From positions 1 through 20,923 of the forward strand of contig DAOTTW010000486.1 of the NCBI GenBank assembly GCA_034437615.1: 20,923 bases of DNA, written 5' to 3'. This DNA comes from DAOTTW01 sp034437615 (GTDB lineage: Bacteria > Chloroflexota > Anaerolineae > Aggregatilineales > Phototrophicaceae). Made by a program: the position numbers and the translations under genes. This document shows, piece after piece, positions 7,204-13,936 of the stretch. Within the stretch, counting starts at the first letter, position 1. The number at the start of each line of letters is the position of its first letter. The notes beneath the pieces are model-generated. The model had not been told where the DNA came from and searched no databases. It saw only the letters and a program-made list of their open reading frames with translations.

Positions 7204-8415
7204 TTATAAGCCGGCTTCGGCACGCAGGTCGTCGGCCTTGTCGGTGCGCTCCCAGGCGATGTCCAGGTCATTACGCCCAAAGTGGCCATAGGCCGCTACC
7301 TGGTGGTAAATTGGCGCACGCAGTTGCAGATCGCGGATGATGGCTGCCGGACGCATGTCAAAATGCTTGCGGATTAGCTCTTCGATGCGCTGATCTGAGA
7401 TGCGCCCTGTGCCGAACGTCTCGACGGCGAGCGATGTGGGTTGTGCCACGCCGATTGCATACGACACCTGTAGCTCGAAGCGATCCGCTAGCCCCGCCGC
7501 AACGACGTTTTTGGCCACATAACGCGCCATATACGCCGCGCTGCGGTCTACCTTCGTGCCATCCTTGCCGCTGAACGCGCCGCCGCCGTGCCGCGCCACA
7601 CCGCCGTATGTATCCACGATGATTTTACGTCCGGTCAGGCCAGCGTCACCTAACGGGCCGCCCGTCACAAAGCGCCCGGTGGGGTTCACGAAGTAGCGCG
7701 TCTGCTCATCAAACAGTTCTGCTGGGGCCACCTGCTTAATCACCTGCTCGATGACCATTGTGCGAATCTCTTCCTGGCTGACATCGGGCGCGTGCTGCGT
7801 GGAAACCACGATCGTGTCGATGCGCTTGGGCTGCCCCTTGTCGTATTCCACCGTTACCTGCGCTTTAGAATCCGGGCGTAACCAGTGGATCACGCCATTT
7901 TTGCGCTGTTCGGCCAGCTTACGCACGATCTTATGTGATAGTGATATGGTCAGCGGCATCAGTTCCGGCGTTTCATTGCACGCAAAACCGATCATCATGC
8001 CCTGGTCGCCCGCGCCGATGTTTTCGATTTCGGCATCGGTCATCGCGCCTTCGCGGGCTTCCAGCGCGGTATCCACACCCTGCGCAATATCCGACGATTG
8101 TTCCTTGATGCTGACGATCACACCGCAGGTCTGCGCATCAAAGCCGTAGGCTGCATCCGTGTAGCCGATTTCCTCGATGGTTTGGCGCACAATCTTCTCA
8201 ATATCGACATAAGCCGTTGTTGTAATCTCGCCCATGACGGCAATCAGGCCGGTGGTGGTCGCCGTCTCGCAGGCCACACGCGCCATCGGGTCTTGCTTTA
8301 GAATCGCGTCCAGGATGGCATCGCTGATCTGGTCGCACATCTTATCGGGATGCCCCTCAGAGACCGATTCCGAGGTGAAAAAATACTTGGGTGAGGTCAT
8401 AAAGGTGGTTGGCAT
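7204..8415 (-). CDS. metK: S-adenosylmethionine synthetase MetK
   Basis: Makes S-adenosylmethionine from methionine and ATP in the cytosol. The 403-residue protein is full length for the family and carries its hallmarks: FTSESVSEGHPDK (13-25), the ATP-binding hexapeptide GAGDQG (134-139), GRFVTGGPLGDAGLTGRK (247-264) and the glycine-rich P-loop-like GGGAFSGKD (277-285). The ATG at 8415 has AAGGA about 7 bases upstream on the minus strand. An internal ATG at codon 6 lacks a ribosome site. The long leader holds a SAM-I riboswitch and an intrinsic terminator, so expression should fall when SAM is abundant, a direct product feedback. Two unrecognised genes follow in the same direction. Confidence 0.97.
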   Translation of the reverse strand: MPTTFMTSPKYFFTSESVSEGHPDKMCDQISDAILDAILKQDPMARVACETATTTGLIAVMGEITTTAYVDIEKIVRQTIEEIGYTDAAYGFDAQTCGVIVSIKEQSSDIAQGVDTALEAREGAMTDAEIENIGAGDQGMMIGFACNETPELMPLTISLSHKIVRKLAEQRKNGVIHWLRPDSKAQVTVEYDKGQPKRIDTIVVSTQHAPDVSQEEIRTMVIEQVIKQVAPAELFDEQTRYFVNPTGRFVTGGPLGDAGLTGRKIIVDTYGGVARHGGGAFSGKDGTKVDRSAAYMARYVAKNVVAAGLADRFELQVSYAIGVAQPTSLAVETFGTGRISDQRIEELIRKHFDMRPAAIIRDLQLRAPIYHQVAAYGHFGRNDLDIAWERTDKADDLRAEAGL

Positions 8416-8481
8416 TGTGAATCCTTTCGGGATTGGATGATATGTATGGGAAGTTGCTTGCCTGCAACGTCTGCATCAATC

Positions 8482-8506
8482 AAAAACGCCTTGCTCTGGC
8501 AAGGCG
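8482..8506 (-). terminator. Intrinsic terminator in the metK leader (riboswitch expression platform)
   Basis: Read on the minus strand, CGCCTTGC (8506-8499), loop CAGA and GCAAGGCG (8494-8487) are followed directly by five U (8486-8482). It lies between the SAM aptamer and the metK start, the expected position for a transcriptional OFF switch. I could not define a convincing antiterminator that sequesters the first arm. Confidence 0.88.
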
Positions 8507-8531
8507 CGTGAGGGGGGTCGTGTCTTTATCC

Positions 8532-8648
8532 TTCATCCTCATCTGCCAGAGTGTGAACTCTGTCGGATTTGGCACCATCCCTGGCTCTATCGGCGCAGGA
8601 GGTTGCCGCAGGGTCAATGGGCCGAGTCCCTCACCTGCTCACGATGAA
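8532..8648 (-). ncRNA. SAM-I (S-box) riboswitch aptamer controlling metK
   Basis: The minus strand shows the conserved S-box core in order: TTCATC (P1 5' strand, 8648-8643), AGGTGAGGGACTCGGCCC, TTGACCCTGCGGCAACC, GGTGCCAAATCC, a small P4 hairpin CAGAG...CTCTG, then AGATGAG and GATGAA (P1 3' strand, 8537-8532), which pairs perfectly with TTCATC. The GGGAC...GGCCC, CGGCAACC and GGTGCCAA blocks are diagnostic of the SAM-I class. SAM binding should stabilise P1 and let the downstream terminator form. Location directly ahead of metK is the classical regulatory target. The assignment is by consensus recognition; no covariance search was run. Confidence 0.93.
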
Positions 8649-8690
8649 TGCAAACGCATCTCAAGATGTGTATTTCGTAAAACGCGCCGA

Positions 8691-8719
8691 ATGCTAACAC
8701 AGGGTTGGGATGCTGGCAA
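8691..8719 (-). promoter_or_regulatory. Candidate metK promoter
   Basis: On the minus strand, TTGCCA (8719-8714) and TAGCAT (8696-8691) are exactly 17 bases apart, placing transcription start about 35 bases before the riboswitch aptamer. The hexamers match the consensus moderately. The promoter lies just past the stop codon of the upstream membrane-protein gene, and no terminator separates that gene from the leader, so read-through into the riboswitch is also possible. Confidence 0.4.
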
Positions 8720-8733
8720 TGGCGTGCTCTGCA

Positions 8734-10725
8734 TCACGGCTGCGAGACGGCTATGACATAGGCAGCGCCCATTGCACGGCCATCCGTTGCATCAGCCACC
8801 CGCACATGCACTTGTAGACAATCGGCGTCTACATCCCCTGATATATCGTCTGACAAGCGAATTTCACGCTGTTCGCTCTGGCTTTCGCCCGCGCCCCACG
8901 CCCTGAAAGGATGGATGCCGCCCCACACAGCCATAGCGTCTACCAGCAACAAGCGCTCATCGCAGTAAATTGCAAAATGCGGCGTCACGTCATGCGCTTG
9001 CGCCACATGCCAGCGGCTTTTCAACAGCAGTGTATCAGCTTGCAGCGTTGCAGTGATCTCCGTCAGGGCAATATCACCATCCAGCCAGGATGCTAGCGGG
9101 GTTTCTGCGCCGGGGGCGTTCGGCCTGCCCACAAAACGCGGATAAAAGCCTGCTGGGTGCTTCGCGTCAAAATACGTCACGAACAAATCCGACGCGCTGC
9201 GTATCTGCGCCGTAAAATCCCACTCCAGCGGGATGGTGTAATACAACGCATAGCTGACATCATCCGGCGGCGCATAAGCGGGCCGGAAGAAAATCGACTG
9301 CACCAGCGGGAACGGCTCGCCTGTGTGCGCCCACAACATCTGATAATAATTGACATAGCCACCCATGAATTGCACGCCTAGCCCCACTGTCGGGAAGAGG
9401 CGCTCATGCTCAGCAGGCGCTAGCCATTGCGGTGCGTTGACGACCATCGGCTGTTCGCCCTGCGTATGCGCCAGCAATTCGGCCTGTAGCTGCCAGGTGT
9501 AAGCCGACTGGCGCAGGGCATCATCACGGCGCTGATACGCAAACACGACGCCGACCACACACGCAACAATCATCACGCCGAACAACACGATACGGACGCC
9601 ATGAATGGCGTCCTTACCCTTTTTGACAACGTTGTAGGGACGTGCAATGGCACGTCCGCCGAAATGCCTACTATTGAAAAGGGGTGGGATTAGGCTGCCC
9701 CAAAACCAGGCCATGCCCACCGACGACAGCAATAGCAGACGCCACGACCCGCGTATGTAATCCGTTTCCAGCAGCAGCAGCGCAGGCAAGGCCGCCAGCA
9801 GATACCAGCCCAGGCCGAAAAGCAGCCATCTCAGCAGGTGACGCGCCCGCAGATAGGCCAGCAGCAGCGCAGGCACAACCAATGCTATGAATAGCCCATA
9901 GAACAGCACGGCGGATTCTTCCGCGCCGAATAACACACGGGCCAGCGCCGACAGCGGCCACACAAACGCCTGCGCAAATAAGCCGAACGATTCCGGGGCT
10001 TGTTCGAGCCGCAATTGTGTATCAGAGGCGGTGCGGATGAAGAGAAAGGCATAACTGAACGCCGCCAACATCAGCAGAATCGGCACGGCCAGCACGACGC
10101 TACGCCGCGTCAGCAGTTCACGCCAGCCGGACCGCAGCAGGGTCAGCAGCGCCAGCAAGGGCAGCAGCAAGACGCCGTTTTCGTGGCTGAAGGTCGCGAT
10201 AAACGCCGCCAACCAGCACAGAATCAGCGCCCACATGCGGCCAGCATCCAGCCAATGCAGCGCCGACCACAACGCCAGCAGCAAGGCGAACGTCATCAGC
10301 ACATGAAACAGCGACGCCACCCAGATGACTGCGTTATAGCTGAACGGGAACAGCACGAAGGCCACACCTGCGCTGATACCCGCGCCCTGTGCCCGTGTGC
10401 AGCGGCGCACAAGCTGGCCCACGAGCACGCCCGATAAGCCGAATAGCAGCACATTCAGCAGGTGCAGCCCAAACGGGTCGAAGCGGCCCACGTTCAGCAT
10501 CTCGTTGGCTTCCCAGATGCTAAAGACCAGCGGGCGGTAATAATTAAAGGCGGGCGCACCACCCCAGAAGCGTAGACCCGTTGCTGCCCCGTCTGGATAG
10601 GTGCGGATCATGTCGAACAGCAGCAAATCATCCAGGAAGAAGGGCAGGCACAGCGCGTAGCCATACAGCCATGCGGTCAGCAGCAGGGGCAGGGTGTATG
10701 CGAGGGTGCGTAATGTGCGTGCCAT
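8734..10725 (-). CDS. Polytopic membrane protein, GT-C glycosyltransferase-like, with a C-terminal extracytoplasmic domain
   Basis: A 663-residue integral membrane protein. Residues 1-385 hold about ten hydrophobic segments, and about 390-663 form a soluble, probably beta-rich domain predicted to lie outside the membrane. The first external loop contains FFLDDLLLF (29-37), whose paired aspartates fit the catalytic loop of GT-C enzymes that use lipid-linked sugars. I therefore infer a GT-C-like fold but cannot name substrate or acceptor. It starts 12 bases after the folE stop with a poor ribosome site, suggesting translational coupling. Residues about 357-377 (GGRAIARPYNVVKKGKDAIH) are encoded by a palindromic repeat present elsewhere in the window; they fall in a loop between two membrane segments and keep the frame open. 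Confidence 0.75.
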   Translation of the reverse strand: MARTLRTLAYTLPLLLTAWLYGYALCLPFFLDDLLLFDMIRTYPDGAATGLRFWGGAPAFNYYRPLVFSIWEANEMLNVGRFDPFGLHLLNVLLFGLSGVLVGQLVRRCTRAQGAGISAGVAFVLFPFSYNAVIWVASLFHVLMTFALLLALWSALHWLDAGRMWALILCWLAAFIATFSHENGVLLLPLLALLTLLRSGWRELLTRRSVVLAVPILLMLAAFSYAFLFIRTASDTQLRLEQAPESFGLFAQAFVWPLSALARVLFGAEESAVLFYGLFIALVVPALLLAYLRARHLLRWLLFGLGWYLLAALPALLLLETDYIRGSWRLLLLSSVGMAWFWGSLIPPLFNSRHFGGRAIARPYNVVKKGKDAIHGVRIVLFGVMIVACVVGVVFAYQRRDDALRQSAYTWQLQAELLAHTQGEQPMVVNAPQWLAPAEHERLFPTVGLGVQFMGGYVNYYQMLWAHTGEPFPLVQSIFFRPAYAPPDDVSYALYYTIPLEWDFTAQIRSASDLFVTYFDAKHPAGFYPRFVGRPNAPGAETPLASWLDGDIALTEITATLQADTLLLKSRWHVAQAHDVTPHFAIYCDERLLLVDAMAVWGGIHPFRAWGAGESQSEQREIRLSDDISGDVDADCLQVHVRVADATDGRAMGAAYVIAVSQP
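9594..9657. repeat. Double-hairpin dispersed repeat, in-frame copy inside the GT-C-like gene
   Basis: The first hairpin is GGACGCCAT (9594-9602) with ATGGCGTCC (9605-9613). The second is GGACGTGC (9638-9645), loop AATG, GCACGTCC (9650-9657). CTTAC (9613-9617) and GTAGGG (9634-9639) flank the spacer. This matches the design of the intergenic copy at 2146-2205, including the shared GTAGGGACGTGC. Its length of 64 bases leaves the host reading frame open. Confidence 0.65.
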
Positions 10726-10737
10726 AGATCAGGTTTG

Positions 10738-11484
10738 CTAGCGGATCATGGAGCCAGCTTTATCAGCGCGTTCAATGTGTGACATGAATTCCGTGCGGGT
10801 ATCGCGGTCCTCACGGAAGGCACCCAGCATGGCGCTGGTGGTCATGCCGCTGTCGTGCTTCTGCACACCGCGAATCATGCTGCACATGTGCTGGCCATCC
10901 ATCACCACCGCGACGCCTTTCGGCTCCAGCACTTCATTCAGGAATTCGGCAATCTGGCGCGTCAGGCGCTCCTGAACTTGCAGGCGACGGGCGAACATAT
11001 CCACGATGCGCGGAATCTTCGATAGGCCGATCACCTTTTCGTCGGGGATGTAGGCGACATGTGCATGGCCCAGGAAGGGCAGCATGTGATGCTCACACAG
11101 CGAGTAATATTCGATGTTGTTGACGATTACCATATCATCGTATTCGACATCGAAAATCGCGTTGTTGATGACCTGCGACGGGTCCGTGCGGTAGCCACTG
11201 AGCAATTCGTCATAGGCGTTCGCAACGCGGCGCGGCGTCCCCTGCAAGCCTTCACGTTGCGGGTCTTCGCCCACTGCCGCCAGGATATTCACCACCGACG
11301 CCTTGATTGCATCCTTATCCACAGACGGATAATCCAGTTCAAAGGCTTTCAGCAGTTGGGTGGAGCGCAATTTTTGGTCCATCATGGTTACTGCGACCAT
11401 GTTATTATCATCAGCGTTTTTCGTATCACCGTTACCGTTATGGCCGTTGCCATTTTGATTACTGTCGTCTTCGGAGTTATTCAT
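10738..11484 (-). CDS. folE: GTP cyclohydrolase I (FolE)
   Basis: Converts GTP to 7,8-dihydroneopterin triphosphate, the first step of folate and pterin synthesis. The catalytic domain spans about 58-245. Zinc ligands are visible: Cys130 and His133 in SLCEHHMLPF and Cys201 in HMCSMIRGV, matching Cys110, His113 and Cys181 of E. coli. GTPRRVANAY (82-91) is also typical. The first 29 residues are a low-complexity Asn/Gly/Asp tail (MNNSEDDSNQNGNGHNGNGD) absent from the bacterial core enzyme and probably disordered. The ATG at 11484 is preceded by GAGGA at about 8 bases, which supports including the tail. folK lies 165 bases upstream in the same direction, and the membrane-protein gene starts 12 bases downstream. 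Confidence 0.95.
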   Translation of the reverse strand: MNNSEDDSNQNGNGHNGNGDTKNADDNNMVAVTMMDQKLRSTQLLKAFELDYPSVDKDAIKASVVNILAAVGEDPQREGLQGTPRRVANAYDELLSGYRTDPSQVINNAIFDVEYDDMVIVNNIEYYSLCEHHMLPFLGHAHVAYIPDEKVIGLSKIPRIVDMFARRLQVQERLTRQIAEFLNEVLEPKGVAVVMDGQHMCSMIRGVQKHDSGMTTSAMLGAFREDRDTRTEFMSHIERADKAGSMIR

Positions 11485-11511
11485 CTATTTTTCCTCATGC
11501 CGTTGGCTTGT

Positions 11512-11527
11512 GTATTCCTATGAATAC
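11512..11527. promoter_or_regulatory. Palindrome upstream of folE
   Basis: GTATTC (11512-11517), spacer CTAT, GAATAC (11522-11527): a perfect six-base inverted repeat centred about 35 bases before the folE start codon, in the 165-base gap between folK and folE. It may be a repressor site or a small leader hairpin. Nothing else in this gap is recognised. Confidence 0.35.
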
Positions 11528-11649
11528 CGCCAATATGATGAATTTCGCATATGAGTAAGACTTTAAGCAGCCATGACGAATACCTACACCGTCGGCCCAC
11601 TGCCGCATTAATGTTAAATGCCAGATAAGCGAACCATGACGACGACGCA

Positions 11650-12162
11650 TTAACCCAAATCAAATGTTACGTCGTTGCGCTGTTGCATCGCTACACCGTT
11701 ACTTAACAGCGCTGCAATGTCGCGGAGACGCTCGCCTGTCGTCGGGTGTTGTCTTTCGGCTGCGATGTCTGCGAGTGGGGCGGCTACATGTGCATATTGC
11801 AATACGTCCGGATGTGGGATTTCGCGCTTGCCATAGCTACGCTGTTCGTCATTATAGAGCAGGATGTCAAAATCCAGCGCGACGACCTGCGATTTAGTGC
11901 CGTCTGGGTCCCGTCGGACGCGCCCAACGGCATCTTCAATGGCGGCTAGTTCTTGCTTTAGCGCGTCTGGTGTCAGGGTCGTCTCGATGTGAATAGCTGC
12001 ATTCCAGTATGGCGCACCACCGCCGACTGCTGCTGTTTCATACACAGGCGAGACTGCGATGAGCCGCACAAGCGCTGAGAGGCGTCGCAAGCCGTTTTGG
12101 ATGTTCGCCTGCGCTTGATGATTTGACCCTACGCCGATGTAGACATGGTTAGCCATGTGCAT
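11650..12162 (-). CDS. folK: 2-amino-4-hydroxy-6-hydroxymethyldihydropteridine pyrophosphokinase (FolK)
   Basis: Transfers diphosphate from ATP to 6-hydroxymethyl-7,8-dihydropterin, giving the substrate for dihydropteroate synthase. Family motifs in the 170-residue protein are VYIGVGSN (7-14), SPVYETAAVGG (38-48), the ATP/Mg segment IEDAVGRVRR...VVALDFDILLYND (about 75-105, with Asp97 and Asp99 as likely metal ligands) and IPHPDVLQYAHVAAPLADIA. Length is typical. Two start codons compete: ATG 12162 (MHMANHVY) lies only 4 bases from AAAGG, while ATG 12156 (MANHVYIG) has 10-base spacing. Either is possible. It probably shares a transcript with folE and is divergent from the PA14/SH3b gene. Confidence 0.93.
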   Translation of the reverse strand: MHMANHVYIGVGSNHQAQANIQNGLRRLSALVRLIAVSPVYETAAVGGGAPYWNAAIHIETTLTPDALKQELAAIEDAVGRVRRDPDGTKSQVVALDFDILLYNDEQRSYGKREIPHPDVLQYAHVAAPLADIAAERQHPTTGERLRDIAALLSNGVAMQQRNDVTFDLG

Positions 12163-12235
12163 ATTACCTTTGCGAATTTCGTTATCTACTAGGAGAAAAG
12201 TCTAGCACAAAATCAGCAGCAAGTTTGCGGACAAG

Positions 12236-12244
12236 TGCTATACT
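12236..12244 (+). promoter_or_regulatory. Extended -10 promoter for the PA14/SH3b gene
   Basis: TGCTATACT is an extended -10 element (TGnTATACT) that would start transcription near 12251, about 35 bases before the ATG at 12286. No convincing -35 is present, as is usual with extended -10 promoters. It lies in the 123-base gap between divergent folK and this gene. Confidence 0.45.
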
Positions 12245-12285
12245 TAAGCAATGCTGGTTTCACCATATCATCAGGACAATGCCTT

Positions 12286-13338
12286 ATGAGAATTGCTCGT
12301 TTCGCACTTCCAGCAATTTTAATGCTTTGCTTTACGGCCCTGCTGCTATCGCTCGATACGACACAAACTGTCGAAGCACAACCGCAATTTGGTAGCAACT
12401 GGACCGCAAGTTATTACAACAACCCGGACCTTTCCGGCTCACCCGCAGCAACCGAAAGCGTCGCACAGGTTAACCGCAACTTCGGCGCAAATGGCCCTGG
12501 TTTTGGCGTCAATGTCGATAATTTTTCGATACGCTACACGACAACGCTCGTGCTGAACGTCGGGACGTATAGTTTTACGTTGTTAGCAGACGATGGCGCA
12601 CGCGCATTCGTCAGTGGCACACCGATTATTGATTTTTACGGCTCCGGCGATGGCCAACAATCGCAGACGGTGCAGGTGGAAATCCCCGCGACAGGCAACG
12701 TGCAAATCACTGTAGAATTTGTCGACCGGAGCGGTAATGCATCCGTGCAATTCTTCTATGAGCCAACCGCCGTTGAGCCAACCGCGACACCCGGCCCCAG
12801 CCCCACGCCCACGAATACCGGCTTGCCGCCCATCCCACCCGGCGCGATCACAGGGACTGTGATCCGTGCGGCGGTGCTGAACGTGCGCGATGCGCCCTCG
12901 CTGGGTGGTGGCGTCGTCAGCCGCATTTTGCGTGGCCAGACGTATGCCGTTGTAGGCCGTGACCCAAGTGCCCGTTGGTTCCTGCTACAGCTTAGCGGCT
13001 TTCAGGCCTGGGCCTATGGCTACTACCTGTTCATCGACGGCAACGAGTTCACGCCGCCTGTTGCCAGCGCCTCAACTGTTTTCGGCTTCCCGTCCGGTGT
13101 GAGCGATACAGGCGTATTGGCACAGACGAAGGCCGGTATGAAGCTACGCGCACAACCGGATATTATGTCACCGCAAACGGGGCGCATTACGTGGGGGGCG
13201 TTCTTGCCCGTCACGGCACGCACACCCGCAGGCGATTGGTATCAGGTCATCTGGAAGGGTACAGTGGGTTGGGTTTTCACAGGCTTTCTTGATATTGCCT
13301 TCGGGGACATCAACAGCGTACCCATTATCAACCCCTGA
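12286..13338 (+). CDS. Secreted protein with a PA14-like domain and two SH3b domains
   Basis: A 350-residue exported protein, probably bound to the cell surface or wall. Residues 1-32 form a signal peptide (MRIARFALPA, then a hydrophobic core, ending VEAQ). Residues 38-160 match the PA14 carbohydrate-binding fold: WTASYYNNPDLSG, then FSIRYTTTLVL and GTYSFTLLADDGARAFV. A Pro/Thr linker follows (about 160-187), then two SH3b-type domains, about 188-250 (VLNVRDAPS...WFLLQLSG...AWAYGYYL) and 280-337 (MKLRAQPD...WYQVIWKGTVGWVF). Such modules bind glycans and peptidoglycan; no catalytic domain is present. I chose ATG 12286 because AGGA (12273-12276) precedes it at 9 bases and the signal peptide begins there. 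An in-frame GTG at 12235 overlaps the -10 box. Confidence 0.85.
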   Translation: MRIARFALPAILMLCFTALLLSLDTTQTVEAQPQFGSNWTASYYNNPDLSGSPAATESVAQVNRNFGANGPGFGVNVDNFSIRYTTTLVLNVGTYSFTLLADDGARAFVSGTPIIDFYGSGDGQQSQTVQVEIPATGNVQITVEFVDRSGNASVQFFYEPTAVEPTATPGPSPTPTNTGLPPIPPGAITGTVIRAAVLNVRDAPSLGGGVVSRILRGQTYAVVGRDPSARWFLLQLSGFQAWAYGYYLFIDGNEFTPPVASASTVFGFPSGVSDTGVLAQTKAGMKLRAQPDIMSPQTGRITWGAFLPVTARTPAGDWYQVIWKGTVGWVFTGFLDIAFGDINSVPIINP

Positions 13339-13410
13339 TGCCCTGGAGCAAGCTCATAGCGTAATAGCGGCTCACCTTGTCCTGCTGTTGTGGCCGCTGA
13401 CAAGAGTTTT

Positions 13411-13442
13411 GTAGGGGCGTGGCTGGCTGCGTCCGCTATAAT
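13411..13442 (+). promoter_or_regulatory. Palindrome remnant followed by a consensus -10 box, ahead of rsfS
   Basis: GTAGGGGCGTGGCTGGCTGC followed by GTCCGC (13411-13436) resembles a degraded member of the window's palindromic repeat family. It runs directly into TATAAT (13437-13442), a perfect -10 hexamer about 90 bases before the proposed rsfS start. No clear -35 is seen. The repeat may supply part of the promoter. Confidence 0.35.
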
Positions 13443-13533
13443 TGCAACTGTTGTGGTTGTCAGCAGCGTTCACGCAGACAAGCACGCTTGGCCGTCAGAT
13501 CGAAATAATATTAAAATAATACGGAGGCATCCC

Positions 13534-13884
13534 CTGGAACCGCTCGAATTGGCTCGTCACATTGTTGATATTGTCGAAGACCGCAAGGCTGAGGATATTC
13601 GGCTGCTGGATTTGCGGCCCGATACGGTGATTGCGGATTTTTTTGTACTGGCCAACGGTACAAACGAACGTCAGTTACGCGCATTATCCGAGTATGTGCG
13701 CGAGGAGATCAAGGAGAAGCACGGTGTCATACCGTATTCAAAGGAAGGCACGCCGGAAAGCGGCTGGATGATCCTGGATTATGGCAATGTGGTCGTGCAT
13801 CTTTTCCAGGCTGAGCAGCGCGAATTCTACGATATTGAGGGACTGTGGTCCAACGTAGCACATGTGCTGCTGAGCATCCAGTAA
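13534..13884 (+). CDS. rsfS: Ribosomal silencing factor RsfS (Iojap family), probable CTG start
   Basis: Binds ribosomal protein L14 and blocks subunit joining when nutrients are short. The product from CTG 13534 is 116 residues, the normal family size. Recognisable parts are LELARHIVDIVEDRKAEDIR, DLRPDTVIADFFVLANGTNE, and the C-terminal signature GWMILDYGNVVVHLFQAEQR followed by EFYDIEGLW. No in-frame ATG lies near the start of homology. GGAGG (13523-13527) sits exactly 6 bases before CTG, so CTG is the best candidate initiator. The frame stays open upstream to a GTG at 13390, but those 48 codons run across a repeat remnant and a -10 box and encode unrelated hydrophobic sequence. The acidic-protein gene downstream is convergent. 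Confidence 0.9.
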   Translation: MEPLELARHIVDIVEDRKAEDIRLLDLRPDTVIADFFVLANGTNERQLRALSEYVREEIKEKHGVIPYSKEGTPESGWMILDYGNVVVHLFQAEQREFYDIEGLWSNVAHVLLSIQ

Positions 13885-13897
13885 CAGTAATGGATGT

Positions 13898-13918
13898 GGG
13901 CGGATGCGCGATCCGCCC
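13898..13918. terminator. Palindrome between convergent rsfS and the acidic TPR protein gene
   Basis: GGGCGGAT (13898-13905), loop GCGCG, ATCCGCCC (13911-13918): a perfect eight-pair GC-rich stem, 14 bases after the rsfS stop and 19 bases before the convergent stop at 13937. It can terminate in both directions, though neither side has a strong T-run. On the minus strand it reads AGGGGCGGATCGCG, similar to the other palindromes in this window. Confidence 0.55.
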
Positions 13919-13936
13919 CTGTCTATATGCGGCTAT

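Noticed and set aside
11481..11663. Minus-strand frame of 60 codons bridging folK and folE
   Set aside because: It overlaps both neighbours by a few codons, has no convincing ribosome site and contains the palindrome; it looks like a chance open frame in a leader.
12235..12285. GTG start for the PA14/SH3b protein
   Set aside because: It lies inside the extended -10 element, and the signal peptide begins naturally at the ATG at 12286.
13390..13533. GTG start giving RsfS a hydrophobic N-terminal extension, as if membrane-anchored
   Set aside because: The extension crosses a repeat remnant and a TATAAT box, does not resemble the family and has no ribosome site.
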